From assembly GCA_003557605.1 (NCBI GenBank), contig PWNW01000378.1, positions 1 through 10,364 on the forward strand: 10,364 bases of DNA, written 5' to 3'. Below, piece after piece: positions 1 to 6,168 of this stretch; the stretch's first letter is position 1, and each line of letters begins with the position of its first letter. The position numbers were made by a program, and so were the translations under genes. Source of the DNA: Spirochaetaceae bacterium (GTDB taxonomy: Bacteria; Spirochaetota; Spirochaetia; PWKH01). The notes under the pieces are model-generated. The model saw only the letters and a list, made by a program, of their open reading frames with translations. It searched no databases and was not told the origin of the DNA.

Positions 1-1341
1 AAGCGGGATTTTGACTGGGTTGAGCAGCCCCTCTCGGAAACAGAACTGCACAATCAGGCAAAACGATGCATGGACTGCGGTGTACCCTTCTGCCATGCCT
101 TTGGATGTCCCTTGGGCAACCGAGTACCCGACTACATTGATGAAGCATATCACGGCAACTGGAAACGAGCTCTTGAACTGCTTCACAGCACCAATAATTT
201 TCCAGAGTTTACTGGCAGAATATGTCCCGCCCTGTGTGAGGCTTCCTGCACATTGTCCCTGGGATTTGAGGCTGCGGTTTGCCGGCATATTGAAATGCAG
301 ATCGCAGAACGGGGATGGCAGGAGGGCTGGATCCGTCCCTATCAAGTACAGAGGAAAACAGGTAAAAAGACTGCCGTCATCGGATCAGGTCCCGCGGGTC
401 TTGCTGCAGCCCAGCAGCTGGTCAGGTTCGGGCATGATGTGGTGGTATTTGAACAGGCGGACAGACTGGGGGGAATGCTCCGGTATGGAATACCAAATTT
501 TAAGCTGGAAAAATGGGTCATCGACAGAAGACTGGAGCAGCTTGCGGCAGAGGGAGTCAGATTTGAGACAGAGGTAACCGTGGGATCTGACATCTCTGCA
601 CGATATCTCCTGAAAAACTATGATGCTGTTCTGATTGCCTCAGGAACTTCAAAGCCAAGAGATCTCGATATTCCAGGAAGATCTCTTTCGGGAATTCACA
701 GAGCTTTGGATTTTCTGACCCAGCAGACACGGCTGCTGTACGGCGATCAGGTGAATCCGGCAGACATCATTGATCCAGAGGGAAAACATGTGGTGGTCAT
801 CGGAGGAGGGGATACGGGGGCTGACTGCGTCGGGACCTGTATACGGAGAAATGCCAAATCAGTGACCCAGCTGGAACTCCTTGAAGCACCCCCTGCATCC
901 CGCAGTGAACACAATCCCTGGCCCCAGTGGCCGGTAATCATGAGAACTTCCAGCTCCCATACGGAGGGGTGCAGCCGTTTGTGGAGCGTTCTCACCAAGG
1001 AGTTCTATGGCGTTTCAGGACGGGTGGAGAAAGCGGGATGCGCTAAAATCTCCTGGGGGGACAGAGCATTTCAGGAGATACCCGGCTCGGACTTTCTGCT
1101 TGATGCCCAGCTGGTGCTTCTAAGCATGGGATTTGTTCCCGATCCAGCTTCACCGGTAATTGAGTCCTTCTCCCTGGACACTGACAGTTCCGGGTCGATA
1201 ACCGTAGACCAGGAATGCAGGACTTCACAGAAAGGGGTGTTTGCCGCAGGAGATACCGTCACGGGAGCTTCTCTCGTTGTGCGGGCCATGAATCACGGAA
1301 GGACAGCAGCGGACAGCATAGATCAGTTTCTGAATTCCTAG
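1..1341 (+). CDS. gltD: Glutamate synthase small (beta) subunit, 5' partial
   Basis: The beta subunit of NADPH-dependent glutamate synthase takes electrons from NADPH through FAD and passes them to GltB, which makes glutamate from glutamine and 2-oxoglutarate in the cytoplasm. The frame is open from base 1, so the true start lies upstream; about 30 N-terminal residues seem missing. The ATG at 70 is internal, because the family sequence ending QAKRC precedes it. In the 446 visible residues the iron-sulfur cysteines stand at 23, 26, 31, 36 and 75, 79, 83 (in TGRICPALCEASC). The FAD-binding GSGPAG is at 128-133, the NADPH-binding GGGDTGAD at 268-275, and the closing FAD motif GVFAAGDTVTGASLVV lies near the C-terminus. 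The region SRSEHNPWPQWP and RTSSSHTEG is diagnostic of GltD rather than of other related flavoproteins. gltB is probably just upstream, outside the window. The stop lies one base from the stop of the convergent tetR. Confidence 0.96.
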   Translation, partial: KRDFDWVEQPLSETELHNQAKRCMDCGVPFCHAFGCPLGNRVPDYIDEAYHGNWKRALELLHSTNNFPEFTGRICPALCEASCTLSLGFEAAVCRHIEMQIAERGWQEGWIRPYQVQRKTGKKTAVIGSGPAGLAAAQQLVRFGHDVVVFEQADRLGGMLRYGIPNFKLEKWVIDRRLEQLAAEGVRFETEVTVGSDISARYLLKNYDAVLIASGTSKPRDLDIPGRSLSGIHRALDFLTQQTRLLYGDQVNPADIIDPEGKHVVVIGGGDTGADCVGTCIRRNAKSVTQLELLEAPPASRSEHNPWPQWPVIMRTSSSHTEGCSRLWSVLTKEFYGVSGRVEKAGCAKISWGDRAFQEIPGSDFLLDAQLVLLSMGFVPDPASPVIESFSLDTDSSGSITVDQECRTSQKGVFAAGDTVTGASLVVRAMNHGRTAADSIDQFLNS

Positions 1342-1342
1342 A

Positions 1343-2020
1343 TCAATCCAGATCTTCCCTGCACAAAATACCTCTGATGAATATTTTCATCTGCAGAGGA
1401 ACGAGCTCAATAGGATCAAATCCATATTCTTCCCTGAGGGCTTCTCTTCTCAACAGGACCCGTTGGGAGAGAGAGAGCAGTGAATGGTTCAGCATCTCTC
1501 CGGTAATCAAGGGGTTCAGGGTTTCTGAAGCATTCCTGCGTTTCTGCTCCCGGGATATGAGATCGGTAAAGGGGTTGGGAAAGGATGATACGGTCTTCTT
1601 CATTACATGGATATATTCCGGTGTATGGTATTTAACAAAAAACGCATCAAAAAGAGCGGTGAATAATATTTGCTGCTCGTACTCCTTAAGGAAATCAATG
1701 CACACCTCATCAATGACATGCTCCAGCTGCTTGAGTCCAAGCAGTGAAGCAGAAGAGAACAGTTCAACAAAACGTCCTAATATTTTCTTAAGGACCCTGA
1801 CTTCAACGTTCAGGGCAAGATGCTCCTTTGAACGGTAATAGCGGTACAGAGTCTGTCTGCTTACTCCTGCTCGGTCAGCAATGTCTTCCATCTTCGATTC
1901 TGCAAGTCCCTGCTCAACAAAATATTTTTCTGCAACATCAAGTATCAAGGAAATCCGCTTCTGCTGAACAAGACTGGCGGCGGGATTATCTGAATCATAC
2001 AACCTAAGTTTTGAAAGCAT
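1343..2020 (-). CDS. TetR/AcrR-family transcriptional regulator
   Basis: This 225-residue protein is a one-component repressor type. The N-terminal TetR DNA-binding domain spans roughly residues 19-68. It contains the family pattern of a helix ending in AEKYFVEQG, then the helix-turn-helix MEDIADRAGVSRQTLYRYYRSKEHL, with the YRYYRSKE recognition-helix end typical of TetR. The remaining 150 residues are helical, should bind ligand and dimerise, and match no ligand class I can name. The ATG at 2020 is preceded on the minus strand by GGAG eight bases upstream, which supports this start. The gene is divergent from cobO (162-bp gap) and convergent with gltD, so its likely targets are itself and the cobO-lipoprotein unit. 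A 17-bp near-palindrome lies 13 bases upstream of the start. The ligand is unknown. Confidence 0.93.
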   Translation of the reverse strand: MLSKLRLYDSDNPAASLVQQKRISLILDVAEKYFVEQGLAESKMEDIADRAGVSRQTLYRYYRSKEHLALNVEVRVLKKILGRFVELFSSASLLGLKQLEHVIDEVCIDFLKEYEQQILFTALFDAFFVKYHTPEYIHVMKKTVSSFPNPFTDLISREQKRRNASETLNPLITGEMLNHSLLSLSQRVLLRREALREEYGFDPIELVPLQMKIFIRGILCREDLD

Positions 2021-2032
2021 GAAAGTTCTCCG

Positions 2033-2049
2033 TACAACTTGAAATTGTA
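2033..2049. promoter_or_regulatory. Candidate TetR operator (17-bp near-palindrome)
   Basis: TACAACTTGAAATTGTA pairs at seven of eight positions around a central G. It lies between the tetR start and the divergent cobO gene, in the place where TetR proteins usually bind for autoregulation. Its distal end overlaps a TATACA sequence on the minus strand (2046-2051) that could serve as a weak -10 for tetR. Binding is inferred from symmetry and position only; no second copy was seen in the window. Confidence 0.45.
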
Positions 2050-2182
2050 TACTTTTTTAACTGTTTCTTACTATACGGGAAAAAATGAAAAAGGGAAAGG
2101 GATGTTTATGAACACCTCAAACTGAATTGCCCTGCCCCAATCTGGTTTCTCAATGCTTCGTATCATGATATAGTGAAGCACT

Positions 2183-2710
2183 ATGAAAGCTGAAAATCTG
2201 ATCATCTTGTATACAGGAAACGGAAAAGGAAAGACAACCGCTGCCCTCGGACTTATGTGGCGAGCCCTCGGGCACGGGATGAAATGCGGGGTCGTACAGT
2301 TCATCAAAAAGGATTCACAAAGATGCGGGGAATACCTGTTTGCTCAGCAGCAGCGCATCGAATGGAACACCTTCGGTGAAGGATTTACCTGGCTGCAGAA
2401 AGACCCAGGGCCCTCCCGTGAGGCTGCACAGCGGGGGTGGGAATGGGTTACCCAGGTTATAACTGAAAAGCGCTATGATTTGCTGATCCTTGATGAGTTT
2501 ACCTATCCCCTGCATGAAAACTGGATTTCTGAGGATGAAGTGATCCAATGGCTTCTTTCACATCGGGAGAAGCTGCCTCATATTGTCATAACAGGGCGAC
2601 AGGCCTCCCCGTATCTTATTCAGATAAGCGACATCGCTACGGAAATGAAAGAGCTGCATCACTGCTTTTCTACAAGCAGCACCCGTGCTGCAAAGGGGAT
2701 AGAGTTTTGA
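2183..2710 (+). CDS. cobO: Cob(I)yrinic acid a,c-diamide adenosyltransferase (CobA/CobO/BtuR type)
   Basis: The enzyme transfers the 5'-deoxyadenosyl group of ATP to reduced corrinoid, giving adenosylcobalamin or its precursor in the cytoplasm. The 175-residue length is close to that of the compact members of the family. The P-loop GNGKGKTT is at residues 12-19, the GEGFTW motif at 65-70, the Walker B-like LILDE at 101-105, and TGRQA at 137-141. The C-terminus ends in the family signature TEMKELHH followed by AAKGIEF. The ATG is fixed because the codon three before it is an in-frame TGA stop. There is no Shine-Dalgarno sequence, and TATAGT at 2169-2174 is so close that a nearly leaderless mRNA is possible. 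Its TGA overlaps the ATG of the following lipoprotein gene. No other cobalamin synthesis gene is in the window, so it may serve salvage. I saw no cobalamin riboswitch in the 162-bp upstream gap. Confidence 0.95.
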   Translation: MKAENLIILYTGNGKGKTTAALGLMWRALGHGMKCGVVQFIKKDSQRCGEYLFAQQQRIEWNTFGEGFTWLQKDPGPSREAAQRGWEWVTQVITEKRYDLLILDEFTYPLHENWISEDEVIQWLLSHREKLPHIVITGRQASPYLIQISDIATEMKELHHCFSTSSTRAAKGIEF

Positions 2711-4446
2711 TGGAAAAATATGCCGGCAGCCTGATGCTCTGCCTGGCTGCAGTTATACTGACAGGCTGTTCTGCCGCATCGCAGCTTTTCGGTACCCCGG
2801 AGGAAGTCCGGGTCATTACTGTGGCCTTCACCGGCAGTCTGCATGGAGATGTTAATCAGGCGGCTGCTGCAGTACGAGAAAAGAAGGACCAGCAGGAGCA
2901 TGCGGCGGCCATTGACCTTGGAGGACTGACTGCAGGGTCTATGACCTCATACTTCTGCACCCACGTCGACACCTCAGTGCAGCATGTTCAGTCTCGGCTG
3001 ATGCGTTATATTGGGTATGATGCAGCAGTACTGGGAGGGCGAGATATGGGAATGGGCACTGCGGCCTACCAGCGCATCAGTCAGGAATCGGGAATTCCAT
3101 GGATCGGGGCAAATGTCATCAGCAGATCAACTGGAGAACCCCATATCTCCCCCTACCGCATTATCAGGAACGGAGGAATGGTCATTGCAGTGCTAGGGTT
3201 TACCCATCCTGCGGGTTCATCGGGAATACCTGAACGGGTAATACCCGGTGTCAGGGTACAGGAAATGCAGGCTGCGGCAGAGCGCTGGATCGCTCATATC
3301 AGGGAGCAGGAGAATCCTGACATAATCATTGGAGCTGTGTATGCAGCAGATGACCTCCTGTTCCGGCATACAGCCCAGACCTTCAGTGAAGCAGACCTCA
3401 TTGATTACCGTGACCAGGTGCTCTCGTTAGTCCAGAACACTTCCGGCTTTGATCTTGTTGTCTCAAATTTCGGCACTGTTCCGCAGACTGCTTCCGTTCA
3501 GGACCAGGAGGGAAGGGAGGTCCCTGTCGTTACGATCGGATCATTGGGAACCCATGTGCTGTTTTGCGACATTGAGCTGGTCCGCCAGCGGGGGGATGAA
3601 ACTTTTACTCTCAGGAGCATTACCCCAAATATCCGCAATCTCCAGGAATATGAGGCTGACACACAAGCGGTAAATATTCTGGACTCCTATGCACCCCGGG
3701 TTGAGCAGTATGCCCTGCGCAGGGCAGGAACACTGGAGGAGGACCTTCTTTCACGGGAAGGATACTTCTATGATGCGCCGATGACTTCACTCCTGCATAC
3801 CGTGCAGCTTGCAATGACCAATGCCCATGTATCATTTGCTTCAGTTCCCGCACGAAATGCGGTGCTTTCCGCAGGAGATGTGACAGCGGGTGATCTTTTT
3901 TCCTTGATGCCGCATGAAAGCTTTGTCTTTTCCGTCCGTATGACCGGACATGAAATCAGGGAGTACCTTGAATACTCCTACAGCAGATGGTTCACGGTTA
4001 TGAGGGGTCCCTATGACCACTTGATCCGGTTTCGGGATGACGGAACACCGGAGGTCCCATATTTCCAGTATGACAGCGCAGGAGGAATCAGGTATACCGT
4101 GGATGTGACAAAACCCCCGGGACAGCGGGTGGAAATTCTGGAGTTTACCAGCGGAAGGCCCTTTCGTCTTCAGGACACCTATATTGCTGCATTGAACTCC
4201 TACCGAATCTCCGGGGGGGGCGGTCATCTTACCGAAGGAGCGAAGATCAGCCTCAATGACATCCCCTCACGTATTGTCGCCGCAGGGGTACGGGACCTCA
4301 GACACAACATCATCCGCTGGTTTGAGACCCAACAGGTGTTTCCTGTTATGCAGGAGCGAAACTGGTTTCCAGTTCCGGAGTCCTGGGGAGCTGCAGGACG
4401 ACTCAATGACTATCCCAGGCTGTTTGAAGAGTCTCCTTTTGAATAA
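2710..4446 (+). CDS. 5'-nucleotidase/UshA-family lipoprotein with degenerate phosphoesterase site
   Basis: This is a predicted envelope lipoprotein of 578 residues: signal peptide 1-19 and lipobox LTGC with Cys20. Residues 34-290 follow the calcineurin-like phosphoesterase fold of UshA-type nucleotidases, and about 355-545 form the 5'-nucleotidase C-terminal domain (AGDVTAGDLFSLMPHESFVF, then LNSYRISGGGG). Most metal ligands of the family are absent. TND-HG is TGSLHG (41-46), the GD motif is LGG (70-72), GNHE is GGRD (109-112), and the GGHTH-like loop is SNFGT (252-256). Only one histidine (45) of the first motif remains. It may therefore bind rather than hydrolyse its ligand. The ATG at 2710 overlaps the cobO stop and puts the signal peptide at the N-terminus; AAAGGGG lies about ten bases upstream. 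An in-frame ATG at 2548 exists but would bury the signal peptide inside cobO. The last 44 bp overlap tag on the other strand. The ligand is unknown. Confidence 0.88.
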   Translation: MEKYAGSLMLCLAAVILTGCSAASQLFGTPEEVRVITVAFTGSLHGDVNQAAAAVREKKDQQEHAAAIDLGGLTAGSMTSYFCTHVDTSVQHVQSRLMRYIGYDAAVLGGRDMGMGTAAYQRISQESGIPWIGANVISRSTGEPHISPYRIIRNGGMVIAVLGFTHPAGSSGIPERVIPGVRVQEMQAAAERWIAHIREQENPDIIIGAVYAADDLLFRHTAQTFSEADLIDYRDQVLSLVQNTSGFDLVVSNFGTVPQTASVQDQEGREVPVVTIGSLGTHVLFCDIELVRQRGDETFTLRSITPNIRNLQEYEADTQAVNILDSYAPRVEQYALRRAGTLEEDLLSREGYFYDAPMTSLLHTVQLAMTNAHVSFASVPARNAVLSAGDVTAGDLFSLMPHESFVFSVRMTGHEIREYLEYSYSRWFTVMRGPYDHLIRFRDDGTPEVPYFQYDSAGGIRYTVDVTKPPGQRVEILEFTSGRPFRLQDTYIAALNSYRISGGGGHLTEGAKISLNDIPSRIVAAGVRDLRHNIIRWFETQQVFPVMQERNWFPVPESWGAAGRLNDYPRLFEESPFE

Positions 4447-5026
4447 TCCAGTCTGCATACTGCTGCTTCAGCTCATGGTACCGAAAGCAGGATGTGACAT
4501 GGTCCAGTATGACACCAATAGCCTGGAGATGCGCATAAATCACCGTGGGTCCAATGAATGAGAAACCCCTGCGTTTCATATCTCTGCTGATGCCCATTGA
4601 AAGCTGATTGGAAGCAGGGATGTCTGAGATGTGCTGTGCTGAGGAATCGATAATCAAGCCTTGGGTAAATCCCCAGATATATGCATCAAAACTCCCATAT
4701 TCCTGCTGCACCGTGATAAACCTCTTTGCATTGTTCACTGCTGCGGTAATTTTTCTTCTGTTCCTGATAATCCCGGCATCCTGGCAGAGCTCTTCAATGG
4801 TATTGCTGTCATATTGTGCAATCCGGGCATAGTCAAACCCGTCAAACCTGCTGCGGAATGCTTCCCGTTTTTTCAAGATAATGCTCCAGCTGAGCCCGGC
4901 CTGCATGGTTTCGAGAAGGAGAAACTCAAAATGTTTCTGTTCATCGTGAACCGGCACGCCCCATTGCTCATCATGGTACTTCATCATCAGGCTGCTGGTT
5001 TCGGCCCAGCTGCATCGTATGCACAT
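4403..5026 (-). CDS. tag: DNA-3-methyladenine glycosylase I
   Basis: Tag removes 3-methyladenine from alkylated DNA and starts base excision repair. The 207-residue protein matches the family end to end: CSWAETSSLMMKYHDEQWGVP at the start, LETMQAGLSW (38-47) and RRGFSFIGPTVIYAHLQAIG (152-171). The zinc ligands of E. coli Tag (C4, H17, H175, C179) correspond to C5, H18, H176 and C180. The active-site Glu38 and Trp46 correspond to E39 and W47. The protein is about 20 residues longer than E. coli Tag, and the extra C-terminal tail is encoded in the stretch overlapping the end of the lipoprotein gene. AAGGAG lies six bases before the ATG on the minus strand, a strong ribosome binding site. The gene is alone on its strand here and divergent from the DUF4168 gene. 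Confidence 0.96.
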   Translation of the reverse strand: MCIRCSWAETSSLMMKYHDEQWGVPVHDEQKHFEFLLLETMQAGLSWSIILKKREAFRSRFDGFDYARIAQYDSNTIEELCQDAGIIRNRRKITAAVNNAKRFITVQQEYGSFDAYIWGFTQGLIIDSSAQHISDIPASNQLSMGISRDMKRRGFSFIGPTVIYAHLQAIGVILDHVTSCFRYHELKQQYADWIIQKETLQTAWDSH

Positions 5027-5093
5027 GAAATTCTCCTTATCGTGAGTATAGCATCAATCATGGAAAGAAATGGATGTTTTTTTTGTGATTTGA

Positions 5094-5122
5094 TTGACTC
5101 TTGCTGTATAGACAACTATACT
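5094..5122 (+). promoter_or_regulatory. Sigma70-type promoter of the DUF4168-lipoprotein unit
   Basis: TTGACT (5094-5099) and TATACT (5117-5122) are separated by exactly 17 bases, each five of six to consensus. Transcription should start near 5129, about 50 bases before the ATG at 5179. The spacer carries the inverted repeat GTATAG-ACAA-CTATAC (5106-5121), which runs into the -10 element. This is the clearest promoter in the window. Confidence 0.78.
5104..5116 (+). promoter_or_regulatory. Candidate HutC-type operator, copy 1
   Basis: CTGTATAGACAAC contains GTATAGAC (5106-5113), which fits the core GT-N-TA-N-AC described for HutC-subfamily GntR regulators. It fills the spacer of the promoter and ends where the -10 hexamer begins, so a bound protein should block RNA polymerase. 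CTGTATTGACAAC, identical at 12 of 13 bases, occurs at 6112-6124 upstream of the GntR-family gene. The assignment is inferred from motif and context. Confidence 0.55.
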
Positions 5123-5178
5123 AATATACATAAGCTTCACCATGAAGCAGAACCCGAGAAAACGAGGAGTAATTTTGT

Positions 5179-5667
5179 ATGGTACGAAAACAAGTACTTA
5201 TGGTAATCGCAGCGGCATTGATTCTGCTTCCCTTGTCATTGGCGGCAGACGACATGCTGATTCTTCCACCTCAGCAGCAGATGGACCAGGACCAGGAGGT
5301 CACTGATGAACAGCTTCAGATGTTTGGGATTTCTTTAATAACCATCCAGGAGATTCAGCTGGAGGCGAACCAGGAAATACAGCAGGTTGTGGAGGATTCT
5401 GCATTAAGCGAGGAGAGACTCAATGAGATCCTCAACCTTCAGCAGGCGGACCAGGAAACCTTCGATGAGGCTGTATCAAGCGATGAGCTTGAGGAATTTG
5501 AACACACCATTGATAAGCTGTCTCAGATCCACCTGCAGGCGAATGAAGATATGGTAGAGGCTGTAGAGGGATTTGGTTTTGAAATTGAGGAATTCAACCA
5601 GCTTGCCCAGATTATTCAAGAAGATCCAGCATTGCTGAATCGTCTGGAAAGCATGTTTTCAAATTAG
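5179..5667 (+). CDS. Secreted DUF4168-family protein
   Basis: A 162-residue exported protein of unknown function. Residues 1-23 form a signal peptide (MVRKQ, hydrophobic core, LSLAA) without a lipobox, so it is probably released into the periplasm. The mature part is very acidic and glutamine-rich. The C-terminal half, with ANEDMVEAVEGFGFEIEEFN followed by EDPALLNRLE, resembles the end of the DUF4168 domain. Residues 42-84 and 100-142 align without gaps at a period of 58 residues, about ten identities plus matching hydrophobic positions, including LxxF, IxLxAN and VE. The protein therefore looks like a tandem duplication of a helical unit. GAGGAG lies nine bases before the ATG. It is first in a two-gene unit with the downstream lipoprotein and is expressed from the strong promoter at 5094. 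The DUF4168 assignment is from memory of the family and is moderately sure. Confidence 0.85.
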   Translation: MVRKQVLMVIAAALILLPLSLAADDMLILPPQQQMDQDQEVTDEQLQMFGISLITIQEIQLEANQEIQQVVEDSALSEERLNEILNLQQADQETFDEAVSSDELEEFEHTIDKLSQIHLQANEDMVEAVEGFGFEIEEFNQLAQIIQEDPALLNRLESMFSN

Positions 5668-5711
5668 ATGAGACCTTAAGTTAAGAGATCCAAGAACCAA
5701 GGAGGAAACCT

Positions 5712-6059
5712 ATGAAATGGTTGAAAGTATTTGGATTAGCTGCAGCCGGAGTGCTGCTGGCGCTAGGACTGGCATCCTGCGGTCAGGGCCTTTCGGTCCA
5801 GGAAGCGGAGATGATCAAAGAGGAACTGCAGGATGTGACAAGCCGCCTGACGGCGATTGAACGGGACATCCAGGCTCTTACGGACATGGATGGGGATGAG
5901 CTGGCAGAAGCTGCAGACGGTTCCTTAGAGAACCTTGCACAGGAAATAACGCAGATTTCATCCCGGCTTACCGATATTGAAGCAGGAATTGAAATCCCCG
6001 AGGTGCCGGAGGACGAGCCGATGCCCGCCGAACCGGCAGGAGATCCCGGTGGATTCTAA
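5712..6059 (+). CDS. Small coiled-coil lipoprotein
   Basis: A 115-residue protein that I cannot assign to a named family. Residues 1-22 are a lipoprotein signal peptide and LASC (20-23) is the lipobox, so Cys23 should be lipidated. Residues 28-93 are helical and heptad-like. They carry two similar segments forty residues apart: DVTSRLTAIERDI (41-53) and QISSRLTDIEAGI (81-93). The tail from residue 95 is rich in Pro and Glu and probably disordered. AAGGAGG (5699-5705), a near-perfect ribosome binding site, lies six bases before the ATG. The gap after the DUF4168 gene is 44 bp without a terminator, and a strong terminator follows, so the two are probably cotranscribed. The architecture recalls Lpp-like trimeric or dimeric lipoproteins, but no sequence identity supports that. 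Confidence 0.83.
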   Translation: MKWLKVFGLAAAGVLLALGLASCGQGLSVQEAEMIKEELQDVTSRLTAIERDIQALTDMDGDELAEAADGSLENLAQEITQISSRLTDIEAGIEIPEVPEDEPMPAEPAGDPGGF

Positions 6060-6073
6060 CACACTCCGCTGTG

Positions 6074-6102
6074 CAGCAGGGGCCCAATGCCCCTGCTGTT
6101 TT
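6074..6102 (+). terminator. Rho-independent terminator after the lipoprotein gene
   Basis: A perfect 10-bp stem, CAGCAGGGGC (6074-6083) with GCCCCTGCTG (6089-6098), encloses the loop CCAAT and is followed by TTTT. It starts 15 bases after the lipoprotein stop codon. It ends the two-gene unit and separates it from the regulator gene, which therefore needs its own promoter. Confidence 0.9.
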
Positions 6103-6111
6103 ATGTTGTGT

Positions 6112-6146
6112 CTGTATTGACAACCAATGAGGGTCTAAACTACCAT
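6112..6146 (+). promoter_or_regulatory. gntR promoter with two HutC-type operator candidates
   Basis: TTGACA (6117-6122) is a consensus -35. TACCAT (6141-6146), 18 bases further, is a possible four-of-six -10. Two matches to the GT-N-TA-N-AC core lie here: GTATTGAC (6114-6121, one mismatch) overlapping the -35, and GTCTAAAC (6133-6140, perfect) abutting the -10. Their starts are 19 bp apart. The layout suggests negative autoregulation. If the -10 is right, the mRNA starts near 6153, downstream of the first possible ATG at 6145. Confidence 0.5.
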
Positions 6147-6168
6147 GATACCAGGATTACAGATCATC

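Noticed and set aside
2102..2125. Seven-codon open frame (MFMNTSN) with a purine-rich AAGGGAAAGGG before it, upstream of cobO; possible leader peptide.
   Set aside because: Too short to judge, no attenuator-like hairpin follows, and the purine run may be chance.
2021..2182. Possible cobalamin riboswitch in front of cobO.
   Set aside because: The gap is only 162 bp, and I see neither the B12-box-like conserved sequence nor an extended pairing pattern.
2548..2709. N-terminal extension of the lipoprotein frame from an ATG inside cobO.
   Set aside because: It overlaps cobO in another frame and would place the signal peptide and lipobox 54 residues inside the protein.
4256..4561. Alternative + strand frame after the G8 tract, considered as the true C-terminus after a frameshift.
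   Set aside because: The annotated frame continues the 5'-nucleotidase C-terminal domain sensibly, while the alternative reads like a shadow frame.
4661..5206. Open + strand frame of 181 codons opposite tag and running into the DUF4168 gene.
   Set aside because: It is antisense to the clear tag gene, has no ribosome binding site and crosses the promoter at 5094.
5675..5685. Short palindrome CTTAAGTTAAG between the DUF4168 and lipoprotein genes.
   Set aside because: AT-rich, only five base pairs per arm and no clear role; probably chance.
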